Below are positions 1 to 8,944 of a stretch of DNA of 41,802 nucleotides, piece by piece; positions within the stretch are counted from its first letter, which is position 1, and each line of letters starts with the position of its first letter. The translations under genes were made by a program, and so were the position numbers. The notes under the pieces were generated by a model. The model was not told the DNA's origin and did no database searches. It saw only the letters and a program-made list of their open reading frames with translations. Source of the stretch: UBA1100 sp964533265 (lineage in GTDB: Bacteria; Verrucomicrobiota; Verrucomicrobiia; Limisphaerales; UBA1100); contig CAZHJW010000004.1 of the NCBI GenBank assembly GCA_964533265.1, positions 1 through 41,802 on the forward strand. Reading direction: 5' to 3'.

Positions 1-1683
1 CAGCACATTCATTACATCCTTTTCACTGAGCTCCCCTAAATTCTGTGGCTTGCTGCGCCGCGAACTTTGTCCGCGGCTCCCATACCAGCCACTGGAGTTG
101 TACCCCATGGGGGCCACTACAATGTAGCCGTGCTCTTCAGCCAACTTGGTCAAGCCCGGGTAGCGGATAATCTGCCAATGACTGCTACCCAGTCCGTGCA
201 AGGCTACCATCAGGGGATATTTTTTTGCCTTATCATAACCCTTGGGCAAATACAGGCTATAGGGCATTTCCTGCTTGGCTTGTTCAAAGAAATATTTGCG
301 CAACTGAATGACCCCGGCTTTTACCTTAACCTCTTTGGTGGGGGCCTCCGTCTTTGCGGTCTCACCTGATAAACAGTAAACCTGCGAGTCAGTACGGATC
401 AGAAGTTTGCTGCCCGCAATGGCAGGAGTAGCCATGCACATGTCCTTCTTGGGATCGAGCCGGTTGGTGCCCAGCATCTCAAATTTTCGCCCGGCCTTCA
501 GCACGTGAGTCACCCCGTTTTCATCCAGAAAGAAGATCTTGCCGTTATAACCCCATGGAGAACTGGTAAAAGCTCCTCCCCGAGGCACAATCCTCTCTGG
601 CCCATACACCAGCTTGCCCGTTTTGGCCTCATAACAGGCCACCAGGCCACGATCGAGCAGCACGTACATCAAATCACCATAAACGATCGTAGAGGGGTTA
701 TAAGGGCCCGCACGGCGCTGACACCACGCAACGTACTCATTGGTATCCTGATCTGATTCGAGCGAGATATCGCCTTTGGCCCCGGGCCGAATGGCAAACA
801 TCGGTTTCTTACGGTCTCCCACATAGCCAGAGGTCACATACAATAGGCCGAACTTGGCGTAAGGGGTGGCAATGGTAATGGAGGAATTGCCGCCAAATTC
901 ATAGAGCAGGTTCCCATCCAAGTCATAGGCGCGGTTCTTGCGCGTGCCCGGCGTAATGATCTCAGTACGCAACTTGTTTTCCCAAATGTAAGGAGTAGAC
1001 CAGTTACTCTTCTCTCCCTTACGTTCAGTCCTCCAAATCTGCTTGCCACTTTTGGCATCCAACGCGACCAGAAACGACTGCTCTTCATTGTCATTTACAA
1101 TATATAACCGCCCCTTGTGCAACACTGGCGAAGCGGCCAACCCCCAGCCGTAGCGAGTCTTGTAAGCCGGCCATTCTTTCTTCCATAAAAGCTCTCCCTC
1201 AAGGGTGTAGCAATAAAGGCCCTGATTACCAAAATAGGCATACACACGTTGCCCATCAGTGATGGGAGTTTCTGAAGCGTAACTATTCTTGATGTGAATC
1301 GACCCCTTGGGAATACCTGAGTGAGCGGTCTTTTCCCAAATCAACTTACCGGTTTCCAAGTTCAGGCAGATGACCTTCCAATGATGCTTGCCGGTCGGCG
1401 GAATCTTTCGTTCCCCTCCAAAATAAAGACCCTTGCGCGCTTCCCATTGCTTTCCCTCTGTTTCCACAGCCGTAAGAAAGATCTGCTTATCCCATACAAC
1501 CGGTGAAGACCATCCGCGTCCGGGAACTTGCTGTTTCCAGAGCACATTCTCAGAAGTGCTCCACTTGTCAGGAAGTCCCTTATTCTCAGCAACCCCCAAG
1601 GCGCCCGGCCCACGAAACTGCGACCAGTTTTCAGCCGCTTGAACACTGCAGGATACAATGAGTAGAAGAATCCAATTTTTCAT
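1..1683 (-). CDS. Exported PQQ-like beta-propeller fused to an alpha/beta-hydrolase domain (3' end outside window)
   Basis: The minus-strand frame is open from ATG 1683 to base 1, 561 codons without a stop, so the C-terminus lies beyond the window. Residues 1-17 form a signal peptide (MKNWILLLIVSCSVQAA). Residues about 20-440 are a PQQ-like propeller: an N-terminal WSQFRGPG motif, then repeated blades of the form 'LDAKSGKQIW', 'LNLETGKLIW' and 'YEAKTGKLVYG'. From about residue 460 the sequence changes to an alpha/beta-hydrolase start (MPYSLYLPKGYD, then LMVALHGLGSS near 491-499, then IVVAPMGYN), as in dienelactone hydrolase or PHB-depolymerase-like esterases. The nucleophile motif would lie past the edge. 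The start is 13 bp after the stop of the other propeller gene, so the two are probably cotranscribed. Substrate unknown; real PQQ binding is not implied by this family. Confidence 0.85.
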   Translation of the reverse strand, partial: MKNWILLLIVSCSVQAAENWSQFRGPGALGVAENKGLPDKWSTSENVLWKQQVPGRGWSSPVVWDKQIFLTAVETEGKQWEARKGLYFGGERKIPPTGKHHWKVICLNLETGKLIWEKTAHSGIPKGSIHIKNSYASETPITDGQRVYAYFGNQGLYCYTLEGELLWKKEWPAYKTRYGWGLAASPVLHKGRLYIVNDNEEQSFLVALDAKSGKQIWRTERKGEKSNWSTPYIWENKLRTEIITPGTRKNRAYDLDGNLLYEFGGNSSITIATPYAKFGLLYVTSGYVGDRKKPMFAIRPGAKGDISLESDQDTNEYVAWCQRRAGPYNPSTIVYGDLMYVLLDRGLVACYEAKTGKLVYGPERIVPRGGAFTSSPWGYNGKIFFLDENGVTHVLKAGRKFEMLGTNRLDPKKDMCMATPAIAGSKLLIRTDSQVYCLSGETAKTEAPTKEVKVKAGVIQLRKYFFEQAKQEMPYSLYLPKGYDKAKKYPLMVALHGLGSSHWQIIRYPGLTKLAEEHGYIVVAPMGYNSSGWYGSRGQSSRRSKPQNLGELSEKDVMNVL

Positions 1684-1696
1684 ATTTCACCTGTGA

Positions 1697-2965
1697 TTAT
1701 TTTTTACCGATACACCAAAGACTTTTATAAGTCCGAATAAATATTTCTCCATCTGAAAACGCCATGGAGGACTGCGTCACTTCCCCCAAGGAATTAACAG
1801 GCAAGAGTTCGAATTTTGGCGAAGCACGAAGAATAAAGGCGTCACCCGATTGATTAATTGCATAAAGTTTATCACCTGCAACAACCGCTGAAGACCATGA
1901 TTTTCCGTTCTTTCCCGGCCCGCGAAGCCGCTCTTCCCACACCACCTTGCCTTTACGTGCTTCTATGCACTGCGCCATCCCATCCTCATTGAGGATATAT
2001 ACGTGCCCGCCCACCAAGACGCCCGATCCAATCCGTTGTTTCTCCTTGGGCCGCGTCCAGAGTTGATGAGTGCCGGTCACGTCCCCCTGCCCCCCAGCAC
2101 GAACCCCCATGGCTGTCCCCCGAAAGCCGCCCATCGCCACGATTAACCCGTCCTCATAAAGCGGTGAAGTATAAACCAGCGGGTTCAGTCCTCCGCAATT
2201 CCAGATTTCTTTTCCCTTTAAAGGTTCAAATCCCACCACGCGACCCGGGTAGGTCATCAGCAACTCATCGCCTTTTTTGCCATCAATGACAATGGGTGTC
2301 GTCCATGATCCAATCCATTTACCCTTCTCACCTTCCTTGGTAATCCCTGAATCCCCTCCTTTTTCTTCATGCTGCCATACGGTTTTCCCATCCTTCGCGT
2401 TTAAGGCGACGAGAAAAGTGCGGGGGCCCGGACCAAAGTTCAGGAAACAAAGATCCTTATACAATACCGGAGAAGCTCCATTCCCCCAGATATGTTTTTG
2501 TTCCCCTAAATTTCTGCGCCAAAGCTCCCGGCCATCCATATCATAACAAAACACACCCGCTGAAGCATGGGATACAATTACCCTCTTTCCATCAGTAACC
2601 GGCGAGGCAGAGCAATAAGGGTTGGTGCGATGCGTCGGTTCCTTAAGGTCAAACTCTACACTTTTTTTCCATAGGGTTTTTCCGTTTTTACGATCAAAGC
2701 AAATCAGTTGACGTAATCCCCGGCCTTCGAGGGATTGGGTAACAAATATCTTGTTCCCCCAAACTATGGGCGAGGAATTTCCGCGCTCGGGAAGGTCTAT
2801 TCTCCAACGTACATTCTTTTCCCGGGACCATTCTACAGGAAATACTTTTTCGGTCGACTTACCTGTCCCAAAAGGCCCGCGCCAGGCAGGCCAATTATCC
2901 GCCTTGGTCTGAAGAGCGCAAACAAGTATGGCGAACGTCAAAAGACGAAATGAAGCCGCATGCAT
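1697..2965 (-). CDS. Exported PQQ-like beta-propeller repeat protein
   Basis: A 422-residue protein with a signal peptide at the N-terminus (MHAASFRLLTFAILVCALQTKA) followed by WPAWRGPFGTG, the entry motif common in planctomycetal and verrucomicrobial propeller proteins. Blade motifs recur through the chain (FDRKNGKTLWKK, LNAKDGKTVWQ, FEPLKGKEIW, IEARKGKVVWEE). Family knowledge places such proteins in the periplasm or at the outer membrane, as PQQ-like or BamB-like scaffolds or dehydrogenase-like domains. No catalytic residues can be named from the sequence. It is the upstream partner of the propeller-hydrolase gene (13-bp gap). Role unknown. Confidence 0.85.
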   Translation of the reverse strand: MHAASFRLLTFAILVCALQTKADNWPAWRGPFGTGKSTEKVFPVEWSREKNVRWRIDLPERGNSSPIVWGNKIFVTQSLEGRGLRQLICFDRKNGKTLWKKSVEFDLKEPTHRTNPYCSASPVTDGKRVIVSHASAGVFCYDMDGRELWRRNLGEQKHIWGNGASPVLYKDLCFLNFGPGPRTFLVALNAKDGKTVWQHEEKGGDSGITKEGEKGKWIGSWTTPIVIDGKKGDELLMTYPGRVVGFEPLKGKEIWNCGGLNPLVYTSPLYEDGLIVAMGGFRGTAMGVRAGGQGDVTGTHQLWTRPKEKQRIGSGVLVGGHVYILNEDGMAQCIEARKGKVVWEERLRGPGKNGKSWSSAVVAGDKLYAINQSGDAFILRASPKFELLPVNSLGEVTQSSMAFSDGEIFIRTYKSLWCIGKK

Positions 2966-3016
2966 GTGGGCATGCTAAAGAAAGAACCCTAAGGGTCAAC
3001 CTTTGGAGTGACGAAA

Positions 3017-3643
3017 TTACGTAGCCATCACATTGGGCTCAGGGACTGGCCCATCAGGCAAATTACGATCACGCCATTGACGATACATCTTGAGCGGATT
3101 GCGATAGACGATGTAACCGGCCAGCAACATAAGACCGAAGAAAACCAATACCGGGATCACAATCGCAAGAAGAGCTGTCACCACGGCCCCCACTCCTTCG
3201 CCTGTCGAAACAATCCAGTTACCCGAACCTCCGGTCAAAGCAGAGGATGCACCACGCGTCACCGTGGTCGTCAATTGCACTGCTGCGGCCGCGCCGCCTC
3301 CGGCAATCGCCGCTAGCGACCATTTCAACCAAGGGCTCATTTCCGCCCCAAAAACGGATGCAGAAGTTAAAGTGCCCGCAACCACTGCAGCCGGTGCGGC
3401 AACCGTATCGAGTGCATTATCCAACCAAGGCACATAATACGCCCCCACTTCCAAAGCGGCGGCCAAACCAAATGCAGCCAACGCTACATCTGAGGTCATC
3501 CATGCAAAATCAGGTCCAAAACTCATTTGGCCGGCTTTACCTGCGACACATAAAACCAAAGGCGGAATAAACACACGAAACCCGCAGGCTGCGCTTAAAC
3601 CCACGCCAACCATCACACTCAGAGCTATTTCCCAGTTATCCAT
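3017..3643 (-). CDS. DUF4126 family membrane protein
   Basis: A 208-residue integral membrane protein. The N-terminus (MDNWEIALSVMVGVGLSAACGFRVFIPP) and the Gly/Ala-rich hydrophobic segments match DUF4126. I see about five membrane segments, near residues 8-35, 48-70, 80-115, 125-150 and 155-180, then a basic tail (MYRQWRDRNLPDGP). No enzymatic motif. It lies 51 bp upstream of the propeller genes on the same strand. Its function is not known to me. Confidence 0.8.
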   Translation of the reverse strand: MDNWEIALSVMVGVGLSAACGFRVFIPPLVLCVAGKAGQMSFGPDFAWMTSDVALAAFGLAAALEVGAYYVPWLDNALDTVAAPAAVVAGTLTSASVFGAEMSPWLKWSLAAIAGGGAAAAVQLTTTVTRGASSALTGGSGNWIVSTGEGVGAVVTALLAIVIPVLVFFGLMLLAGYIVYRNPLKMYRQWRDRNLPDGPVPEPNVMAT

Positions 3644-3811
3644 AAGCCCAATCTACCCTAAAACCGCCCAATACAAAAGTGAAAATCCACTATAAAGCAC
3701 AGTGAAGTTTATAATTGTTATCCTCCATTATCCCGGAAAAACATCTGTCATTCTGGAGGTCAGACAAAACTGGTCTCGGAATAGGTCCAACCGCTAAGAA
3801 ATCCATGCAAA

Positions 3812-6217
3812 TCAAGTATCCCGAATGGTTGCAGACAACTGATCCTTAAAGGCGGCAATCAACTGATCATGCGCACTATTCACTTCCTTATCCTTCAGTG
3901 TCTTTTCCGTATTCCTATAGGTAAAGGAATACGCCAAACTCTTCTGCCCTTCAGGCACATTCTTGCCGCGGAACACGTCAAAGAGCTGGGCATCCACAAG
4001 GTTTGCCGGTTTAATTTTCTTAACAACCCCAAGCACGTCCCTATGGGTTACAGACTCATCCACCAGCATTGCTACATCGCGCTCGCTTGCCGGAAATTGT
4101 GGAAGGCTCTTGAAGGATTTATTTGTCGTGCGTCTTTGAAGCAACGCATCAAGGTTCATTTCAGCTAAATAAACTGCATCGCGCGCCTCATATCTTTTAC
4201 CCAAAACCGGCAGCAACTGACCCATGGACCCAATCACCTGTTTACCCATTTTGAGTTCGGCTGATTCCAGATAGAGAGAACTCACTTCTTCTTGCCGAAC
4301 GAATTCAACACCATACACACCCAAAGATTCCAGCAACTCCTCAATTACACCCTTGAGGTCACTCATATCAACTTTGGACTCTTCCCCGAGCCAAAAGGCG
4401 GCGTTTCTGGCCCCGGTCAAAAGCAATGCCACGCAACGCGTCTCCACCGGCCCGGCGGCAAAGGTTCGACCCACTTCAAATAATCTTACATTTTGATTTT
4501 GCCGCGTGAGATTATTCCTTAACGAATCCAACAGGCCCGGCAACAGGCTGGGGCGCAAAACATTCATGTCGCTGGCAAGCGGGTGCTCAAGCCTCAAAAA
4601 GTCTCCGGATATCAGCGCAGCTGATTCATCACTGATTAAGGTCTGCCCTTGTGCTTCATCAATGCCCACACCGATTAAAACATCACGAACTTGCCCCAGC
4701 ACATCATGTTGAGCATCAAAACCATTCTCCCCAAGACAGCCTCTTGGCGGAGTCGCTGGAATTTGATCCACCCCATGCATCCGGCAAACCTCCTCAATCA
4801 AGTCCACCTCACGCTTCAAATCCACGCGCCAAGTTGGAATACGAAAAACTGCCGAACCCTCGTCCTGTGACAAAAGCTCAAGGTCCAACCCCAGAAGATA
4901 TTTAACCGCTATGGCCGGCTCGATAGAGATACCAAGCAAGGCATCGGTACGTGCATGCCTTAATGTTATCTCCCTCTCTTCAGGCTGACCCGGGAATGCA
5001 TCCACATCACCTGCCAACAATTCGCCCCCGGATACATCCATGATTAGTTTTGCCGCGCGCCGACTAACCCAATCAATACACCCTACATCCGCCCCTCGCT
5101 CAAACCGGTAACTCGCATCAGTATGCAAACCCAAATCCTTGGCGGTTGCCCGAATATTTTGCGGATTAAAATATGCCGTTTCTAACAGCACATCCTGTGT
5201 GTCAGTCTGTATCTCTGTATTCAACCCACCCATCACGCCAGCCAGCGCAATACCTTTTTCACAGTCGGCAATCAGCAGGTTATCCTCTGTAAGCTCGTGT
5301 TCCTGATCATCCAACGTGGTGAATTTTTCACCAACCGAAGCACGCCGAACCACCACGGTGTGCTTGCCCTCAGCTTTACCTAGCAGATTGAGATCAAATG
5401 CATGCAAAGGCTGCCCTGTTTCCATCATCACGTAATTGGTCGCATCGACTATATTGTTAATGGGCCTGATACCCACCTGTTCGAGACGAGCACTCAACCA
5501 TTCCGGGCTCGGGGCAACATTAACCCCTCGGATAACACGGGCATTGTACCGGGGACATAAACCCGAATCTTTAATCTCCACCGCAACAGATTCTGAAATA
5601 TTCGAGCCGGATTCAGACAAATCTGAGTTGGGCATTTTCAGTGGATTGCCCGTAAGCGCAGAGATCTCACGGGCGACACCCATTACGCCATTAAGATCGG
5701 GGCGGTTTGGTGTAACCTCAAGGTCATAGACAGTGTCTTTCTGAGCCTGACCCAAGTGGTCTCCAAAGGCCTGCCCTACAAGTGCATCCTTTGGCAAAAT
5801 CAGGATACCTTCATGATCCTCACTGAGTTTAAGCTCTCTCCCTGAACACATCATCCCCTGTGAAGTCTCGCCACGAATCTCCCCTTTCTTAATCACAAAA
5901 GGCTTCTGATCTTGTTCCACTGGCATCTCAGTGCCGATTGTAGCCAGTGCCACCTTGTCACCAGCCTGAAAATTGGTTGCCCCACAGACAATCTGAAGCT
6001 CTTGAGCCCCATCATTTACTTTGCACAGTGAGAGCTTGTCTGCATTGGGATGTTGATCACGCGTGACAACTTCCCCCACCACGATCCCCTCAAAGCCCCC
6101 TCCAGACTCTTCAATCCCTTCAACTTCCACACCCAGCATGGTGATGCGCTCAGCGAGTTCCTCGACCGACCAATCAAAATCGACATATTCCTTGAGCCAA
6201 TTGTAGGTGATTTTCAT
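3812..6217 (-). CDS. pheT: Phenylalanine--tRNA ligase beta subunit
   Basis: An 801-residue protein, normal length for bacterial PheT. It begins MKITYNWLKEYVDFDWSVEEL. A tRNA-binding (OB-fold) domain follows at about 39-150 (EVVTRDQHPNADKLSLCKV). The B3/B4 core with NNIVDATNYVMMETGQPLHAFD lies near 245-275, B5 near 410-480 and an FDX-ACB anticodon-binding domain at about 705-798 (FPASERDVAMLVDE). With PheS it forms the alpha2-beta2 enzyme that charges tRNA-Phe; the beta subunit carries editing and tRNA binding. It starts 6 bp after pheS ends, so the two are one transcript. Confidence 0.97.
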   Translation of the reverse strand: MKITYNWLKEYVDFDWSVEELAERITMLGVEVEGIEESGGGFEGIVVGEVVTRDQHPNADKLSLCKVNDGAQELQIVCGATNFQAGDKVALATIGTEMPVEQDQKPFVIKKGEIRGETSQGMMCSGRELKLSEDHEGILILPKDALVGQAFGDHLGQAQKDTVYDLEVTPNRPDLNGVMGVAREISALTGNPLKMPNSDLSESGSNISESVAVEIKDSGLCPRYNARVIRGVNVAPSPEWLSARLEQVGIRPINNIVDATNYVMMETGQPLHAFDLNLLGKAEGKHTVVVRRASVGEKFTTLDDQEHELTEDNLLIADCEKGIALAGVMGGLNTEIQTDTQDVLLETAYFNPQNIRATAKDLGLHTDASYRFERGADVGCIDWVSRRAAKLIMDVSGGELLAGDVDAFPGQPEEREITLRHARTDALLGISIEPAIAVKYLLGLDLELLSQDEGSAVFRIPTWRVDLKREVDLIEEVCRMHGVDQIPATPPRGCLGENGFDAQHDVLGQVRDVLIGVGIDEAQGQTLISDESAALISGDFLRLEHPLASDMNVLRPSLLPGLLDSLRNNLTRQNQNVRLFEVGRTFAAGPVETRCVALLLTGARNAAFWLGEESKVDMSDLKGVIEELLESLGVYGVEFVRQEEVSSLYLESAELKMGKQVIGSMGQLLPVLGKRYEARDAVYLAEMNLDALLQRRTTNKSFKSLPQFPASERDVAMLVDESVTHRDVLGVVKKIKPANLVDAQLFDVFRGKNVPEGQKSLAYSFTYRNTEKTLKDKEVNSAHDQLIAAFKDQLSATIRDT

Positions 6218-6223
6218 GGAGCG

Positions 6224-7228
6224 TTAGAATTGATGCAGAAACCGAGTGTCGTTTTCGTAAAATAAACGAATATCATTAATGCCGTAGCGAAGCATGGCGA
6301 TACGCTCGATACCAAAGCCAAATGCCCAACCGCTCCACTCTTCTGGATCGAGCCCCACTTCTTCCAAGACCGCTGGATGCACCATCCCGCAACCGGCAAT
6401 CTCCAGCCAATCCTTACCCATCTTTCGGGTTAATGAATTGGCAAAATCAATCTCAAAACTTGGCTCAGTATAGCTGAAGTAATGCGGGCGAAAACGAATC
6501 TGGGTTTTGGGCCCCATCAGTTCGCGAAAGACAAACTCCACTGTCCCTTTCAAATCCGCAACTGTCACCTCTCTATCGACATACAGACCTTCGACTTGAT
6601 GAAAGGTGGGGTTATGCGTGGCATCGGCTGTGTCCCGACGATAAACTCGACCGGGAACAATGATGCGAACCGGTGGCCCCTGTTCTTTCATCACCCGGAT
6701 CTGCACGCTGGAAGTGTGGGTACGCAGCAGTGGCCGACCCTCAGTTGCAACATAAAAGGTATCCTGCGCATCACGTGCAGGATGATCCGCCGGGGTATTG
6801 AGAGCGTCAAAACAGTGATACTCGTCCTCAATCTCAGGGCCATCAGCCACCGCGAACCCGAGCTTCCGAAAGCTCTTTACGATATCCTCAGTTACCTGTG
6901 TAAGCGGGTGGAGTTTCCCTAAGATGCGGCGGCGACCGGGGGCGGTGAAGTCCGATGGCTCCTTGGGAGTTGCTGCTACTGTTTCAATCCGTTCCCGAGC
7001 CTTTTGTAAGGTAGTCTCCAGTTCGGCCTTCGCCGCATTAATTGCCTGACCAGCCAAGGGACGCTCTTCCTTGGAAAGAAAGCCCATTTGCTTCATCAAA
7101 CCTGTAAAACGACCTTGCGGCCCAAGCCAAGCCCCCTTCGCACGATCCAGAGAGGACTGATCAGTCGCCGCGTTAAGCTCAATCAAAGCTTCCGCCTTCA
7201 GTGAATCTATTTCTTCTAACAACGACAT
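6224..7228 (-). CDS. pheS: Phenylalanine--tRNA ligase alpha subunit
   Basis: A 334-residue protein with the PheS layout: an N-terminal coiled coil (about 1-85), then the class II synthetase core. Motif 2 is visible as YRRDTADATHNPTFHQVEG near 195-215 and motif 3 as GWAFGFGIERIAMLRYG near 300-318, with GCGMVHPAVL before it. It activates phenylalanine with ATP. It lies upstream of pheT (6-bp gap) and downstream of rplT; a terminator-like hairpin sits between rplT and pheS. I see no clear Shine-Dalgarno before this ATG. Confidence 0.97.
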   Translation of the reverse strand: MSLLEEIDSLKAEALIELNAATDQSSLDRAKGAWLGPQGRFTGLMKQMGFLSKEERPLAGQAINAAKAELETTLQKARERIETVAATPKEPSDFTAPGRRRILGKLHPLTQVTEDIVKSFRKLGFAVADGPEIEDEYHCFDALNTPADHPARDAQDTFYVATEGRPLLRTHTSSVQIRVMKEQGPPVRIIVPGRVYRRDTADATHNPTFHQVEGLYVDREVTVADLKGTVEFVFRELMGPKTQIRFRPHYFSYTEPSFEIDFANSLTRKMGKDWLEIAGCGMVHPAVLEEVGLDPEEWSGWAFGFGIERIAMLRYGINDIRLFYENDTRFLHQF

Positions 7229-7267
7229 GTTGTGCTGGGAATGTAGTGATTAAGATTGGACCCACAA

Positions 7268-7300
7268 ACAAAAAAACGGGCAACCACTCGGTCGCCCGTT
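7268..7300 (-). terminator. Rho-independent terminator or attenuator between rplT and pheS
   Basis: Read on the minus strand, AACGGGCGACC, a 4-base loop and GGTTGCCCGTT pair as an 11-bp stem (one G-T pair), followed directly by a T run (7268-7274 on the plus strand are A). It sits 19 bp after the rplT stop and about 40 bp before the pheS start. Confidence 0.8.
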
Positions 7301-7319
7301 CTGAAAGTGTGTATCAGCG

Positions 7320-7685
7320 CTATTTCGTTTTTGTTTCCAACCCACTCTGGGCAACCTTCACCAAGTCGATAAACGCCGCCTCATCCTGAGCAGCAATATC
7401 GGCAAGAACCTTGCGGTTGACCTCGACTTCGGCCGCCTTGAGACCCTCTATAAATCGGCTGTAGGTGATGTCGTTGGCTCGGCAGGCGGCGTTAATCCGT
7501 ACATTCCATAGAGCTCGGAAATCGCGCTTTTTATTGCGTCGATCACGGTAGGCATACTGTCTCCCATGATCCAGCGCGTCCTTGGCATAGCGATAAAGCT
7601 TGCTGCGGCGAAGCCAAAAGCCCTTGGCGGCTTTCAGCCAGCGTTTTCGGCGTTTACGTGAGGCAGGTCCGTTCGTTGTTCGCAT
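7320..7685 (-). CDS. rplT: 50S ribosomal protein L20
   Basis: A 121-residue basic protein with the full L20 pattern: RKRRKRWLKAAKGFW near the N-terminus, YAYRDRRNKKRDFRALW in the middle and INAACRANDITYSRFIEGLK after it. It binds 23S rRNA early in large-subunit assembly. AAGGAT lies a few bases before the ATG, and the gene follows rpmI by 9 bp, the usual L35-L20 arrangement. A terminator hairpin follows the gene. Confidence 0.98.
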   Translation of the reverse strand: MRTTNGPASRKRRKRWLKAAKGFWLRRSKLYRYAKDALDHGRQYAYRDRRNKKRDFRALWNVRINAACRANDITYSRFIEGLKAAEVEVNRKVLADIAAQDEAAFIDLVKVAQSGLETKTK

Positions 7686-7694
7686 GGGATATCC

Positions 7695-7907
7695 TTAATG
7701 ACTGAAAGGAAGACTTTCGGTTATTCGACGCATATCATCCTTTTCGACATACGTAGCACTACCCAAACGACGACGGCGCTTCGGGCTTTTACTGGAAAGC
7801 AAGTGGCGCTTACCCTGACGGTTGCGCTTCACCTTGCCCGAGGCGGTTACTTTGAACCGCTTCGAAACCGCCTTGCGCGTCTTATTGACAACTTTCTTGG
7901 TAGGCAT
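7695..7907 (-). CDS. rpmI: 50S ribosomal protein L35
   Basis: Starting at ATG 7907 the protein is 70 residues, MPTKKVVNKTRKAVSKRFKV onward, with the L35 core KVKRNRQGKRHLLSSKSPKR. The frame stays open upstream to about 8126, but the family start is MPTKK and a GAGGA Shine-Dalgarno lies 6 bases before it, so the longer version is rejected. It is cotranscribed with rplT. infC, often directly upstream in other bacteria, is absent here. Confidence 0.96.
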   Translation of the reverse strand: MPTKKVVNKTRKAVSKRFKVTASGKVKRNRQGKRHLLSSKSPKRRRRLGSATYVEKDDMRRITESLPFSH

Positions 7908-7942
7908 GAAATTCCTCTGTTTTTCTTCCGAAAAGGGCGCGA

Positions 7943-7971
7943 AGAATAGTGATAACCCACTCTGGGTGCAA
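7943..7971 (-). promoter_or_regulatory. Probable sigma70-type promoter of rpmI-rplT
   Basis: On the minus strand TTGCAC (7971-7966) and TATTCT (7948-7943) are separated by exactly 17 bases, each matching four of six consensus positions. The -10 lies 35 bp upstream of the rpmI ATG. This fits the ribosomal-protein genes starting their own transcript here. Confidence 0.45.
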
Positions 7972-8017
7972 GCGATTTTTAGACAAAAAACGGCATAACC
8001 GTCGATCCCTGAATATT

Positions 8018-8932
8018 TCATGACTTTGGCTGCTCGCGGACGACCCTCAATACGTCGGCCGGAGTAATTGAATCCATAGTTACATATGATTGGATAAAAC
8101 GAACATGTTGGTGTTGAGGCCCCCAAACACTCCTATTTGTAGAGCCCCAAAGGATTATCGATGGAACCCCTAACGCTGTTGCAAGATGGGTTATACCTGA
8201 GTCATGCCCCACAAAAACACGGGAAGATTTCAGGCTGAGCGCCACTTCAGAAAGTGGCTGGCCCAACAAGTAATCGATTTGGCCAGAATCCATAACCTGC
8301 CTAATGCGATTCATCTTCCCTGTTTCAGCCTCACCTCCAACCACCAAAACCCGGCCCAGATTACTCATCATCCAAAAGTCGAGAAATTCAGCCCACTTGT
8401 CGATCGGCCAGTTCTTTAATTCACTCCCACTTCCAGGATGAACTGCCAAATCAAAACAATCCGAATTAGCGACATCCATATCGATACGTGGCAAGGGATC
8501 AGCATCAGATATCCCTATCTCCTCCAACGCTGATAGCAAGAGGATTGAAGCGGGGCAGTTGTTTTCATCGGAAGGCCGGGCACATCCTTGTATTAATAGA
8601 CCAGAACAAATCCTCTTAATATTACCCGCCCAAACTTGATCAGGATCATGGAGAAATGAAATGACCAGATCAAACTGCGACAACCATTTCACCATATTGG
8701 GGTCGAGACTCCCCTCAAAAACAAAAAACCCAGACCACTCACGCCCATCCAAGTCTTGAATTTCATCAACCAGACCCGCAGCCAACGTCAGCTCCCCATT
8801 CGCGAATGACGACAAACACCCGATTGCGGCCTCAGGATAAGCCTCCTTCAACGCAGAGAAAACCGGGAAGGTCAGGATAAAATCCCCGATTGCTCCTCCG
8901 CGGACAACCAGAATCCGGCCAAACTTTGCCAT
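8018..8932 (-). CDS. Glycosyltransferase family 9 (heptosyltransferase-like)
   Basis: A 304-residue protein with the GT9 signature set: an N-terminal Rossmann start ILVVRGGAIGDFILTFPVF (residues 7-25), the central LAVHPGSGSELKNWP (donor-binding region), LVVGGEAETGK, and a C-terminal VFVGHDSGITHLATALGVP. Family members transfer heptose or related sugars to lipopolysaccharide core at the inner face of the cytoplasmic membrane. The acceptor cannot be told from sequence. It follows the 182-residue membrane-protein gene by 25 bp on the same strand, so it may belong to the miaB transcript. Confidence 0.88.
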   Translation of the reverse strand: MAKFGRILVVRGGAIGDFILTFPVFSALKEAYPEAAIGCLSSFANGELTLAAGLVDEIQDLDGREWSGFFVFEGSLDPNMVKWLSQFDLVISFLHDPDQVWAGNIKRICSGLLIQGCARPSDENNCPASILLLSALEEIGISDADPLPRIDMDVANSDCFDLAVHPGSGSELKNWPIDKWAEFLDFWMMSNLGRVLVVGGEAETGKMNRIRQVMDSGQIDYLLGQPLSEVALSLKSSRVFVGHDSGITHLATALGVPSIILWGSTNRSVWGPQHQHVRFIQSYVTMDSITPADVLRVVREQPKS

Positions 8933-8944
8933 GATATGATAAGT

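Noticed and set aside
3644..3811. RNA gene between the DUF4126 gene and pheT
   Set aside because: No cloverleaf, conserved tRNA boxes or clear hairpin with T run; the stretch is plain AT-rich spacer.
7229..7319. Phe-rich leader peptide like pheM, or a T-box before pheS
   Set aside because: No short frame with a ribosome site and Phe codons, and no T-box sequence was seen; only the hairpin remains.
7908..8126. N-terminal extension of rpmI in the same frame
   Set aside because: The added residues do not resemble L35, while MPTKK at 7907 is the family start and has a Shine-Dalgarno.
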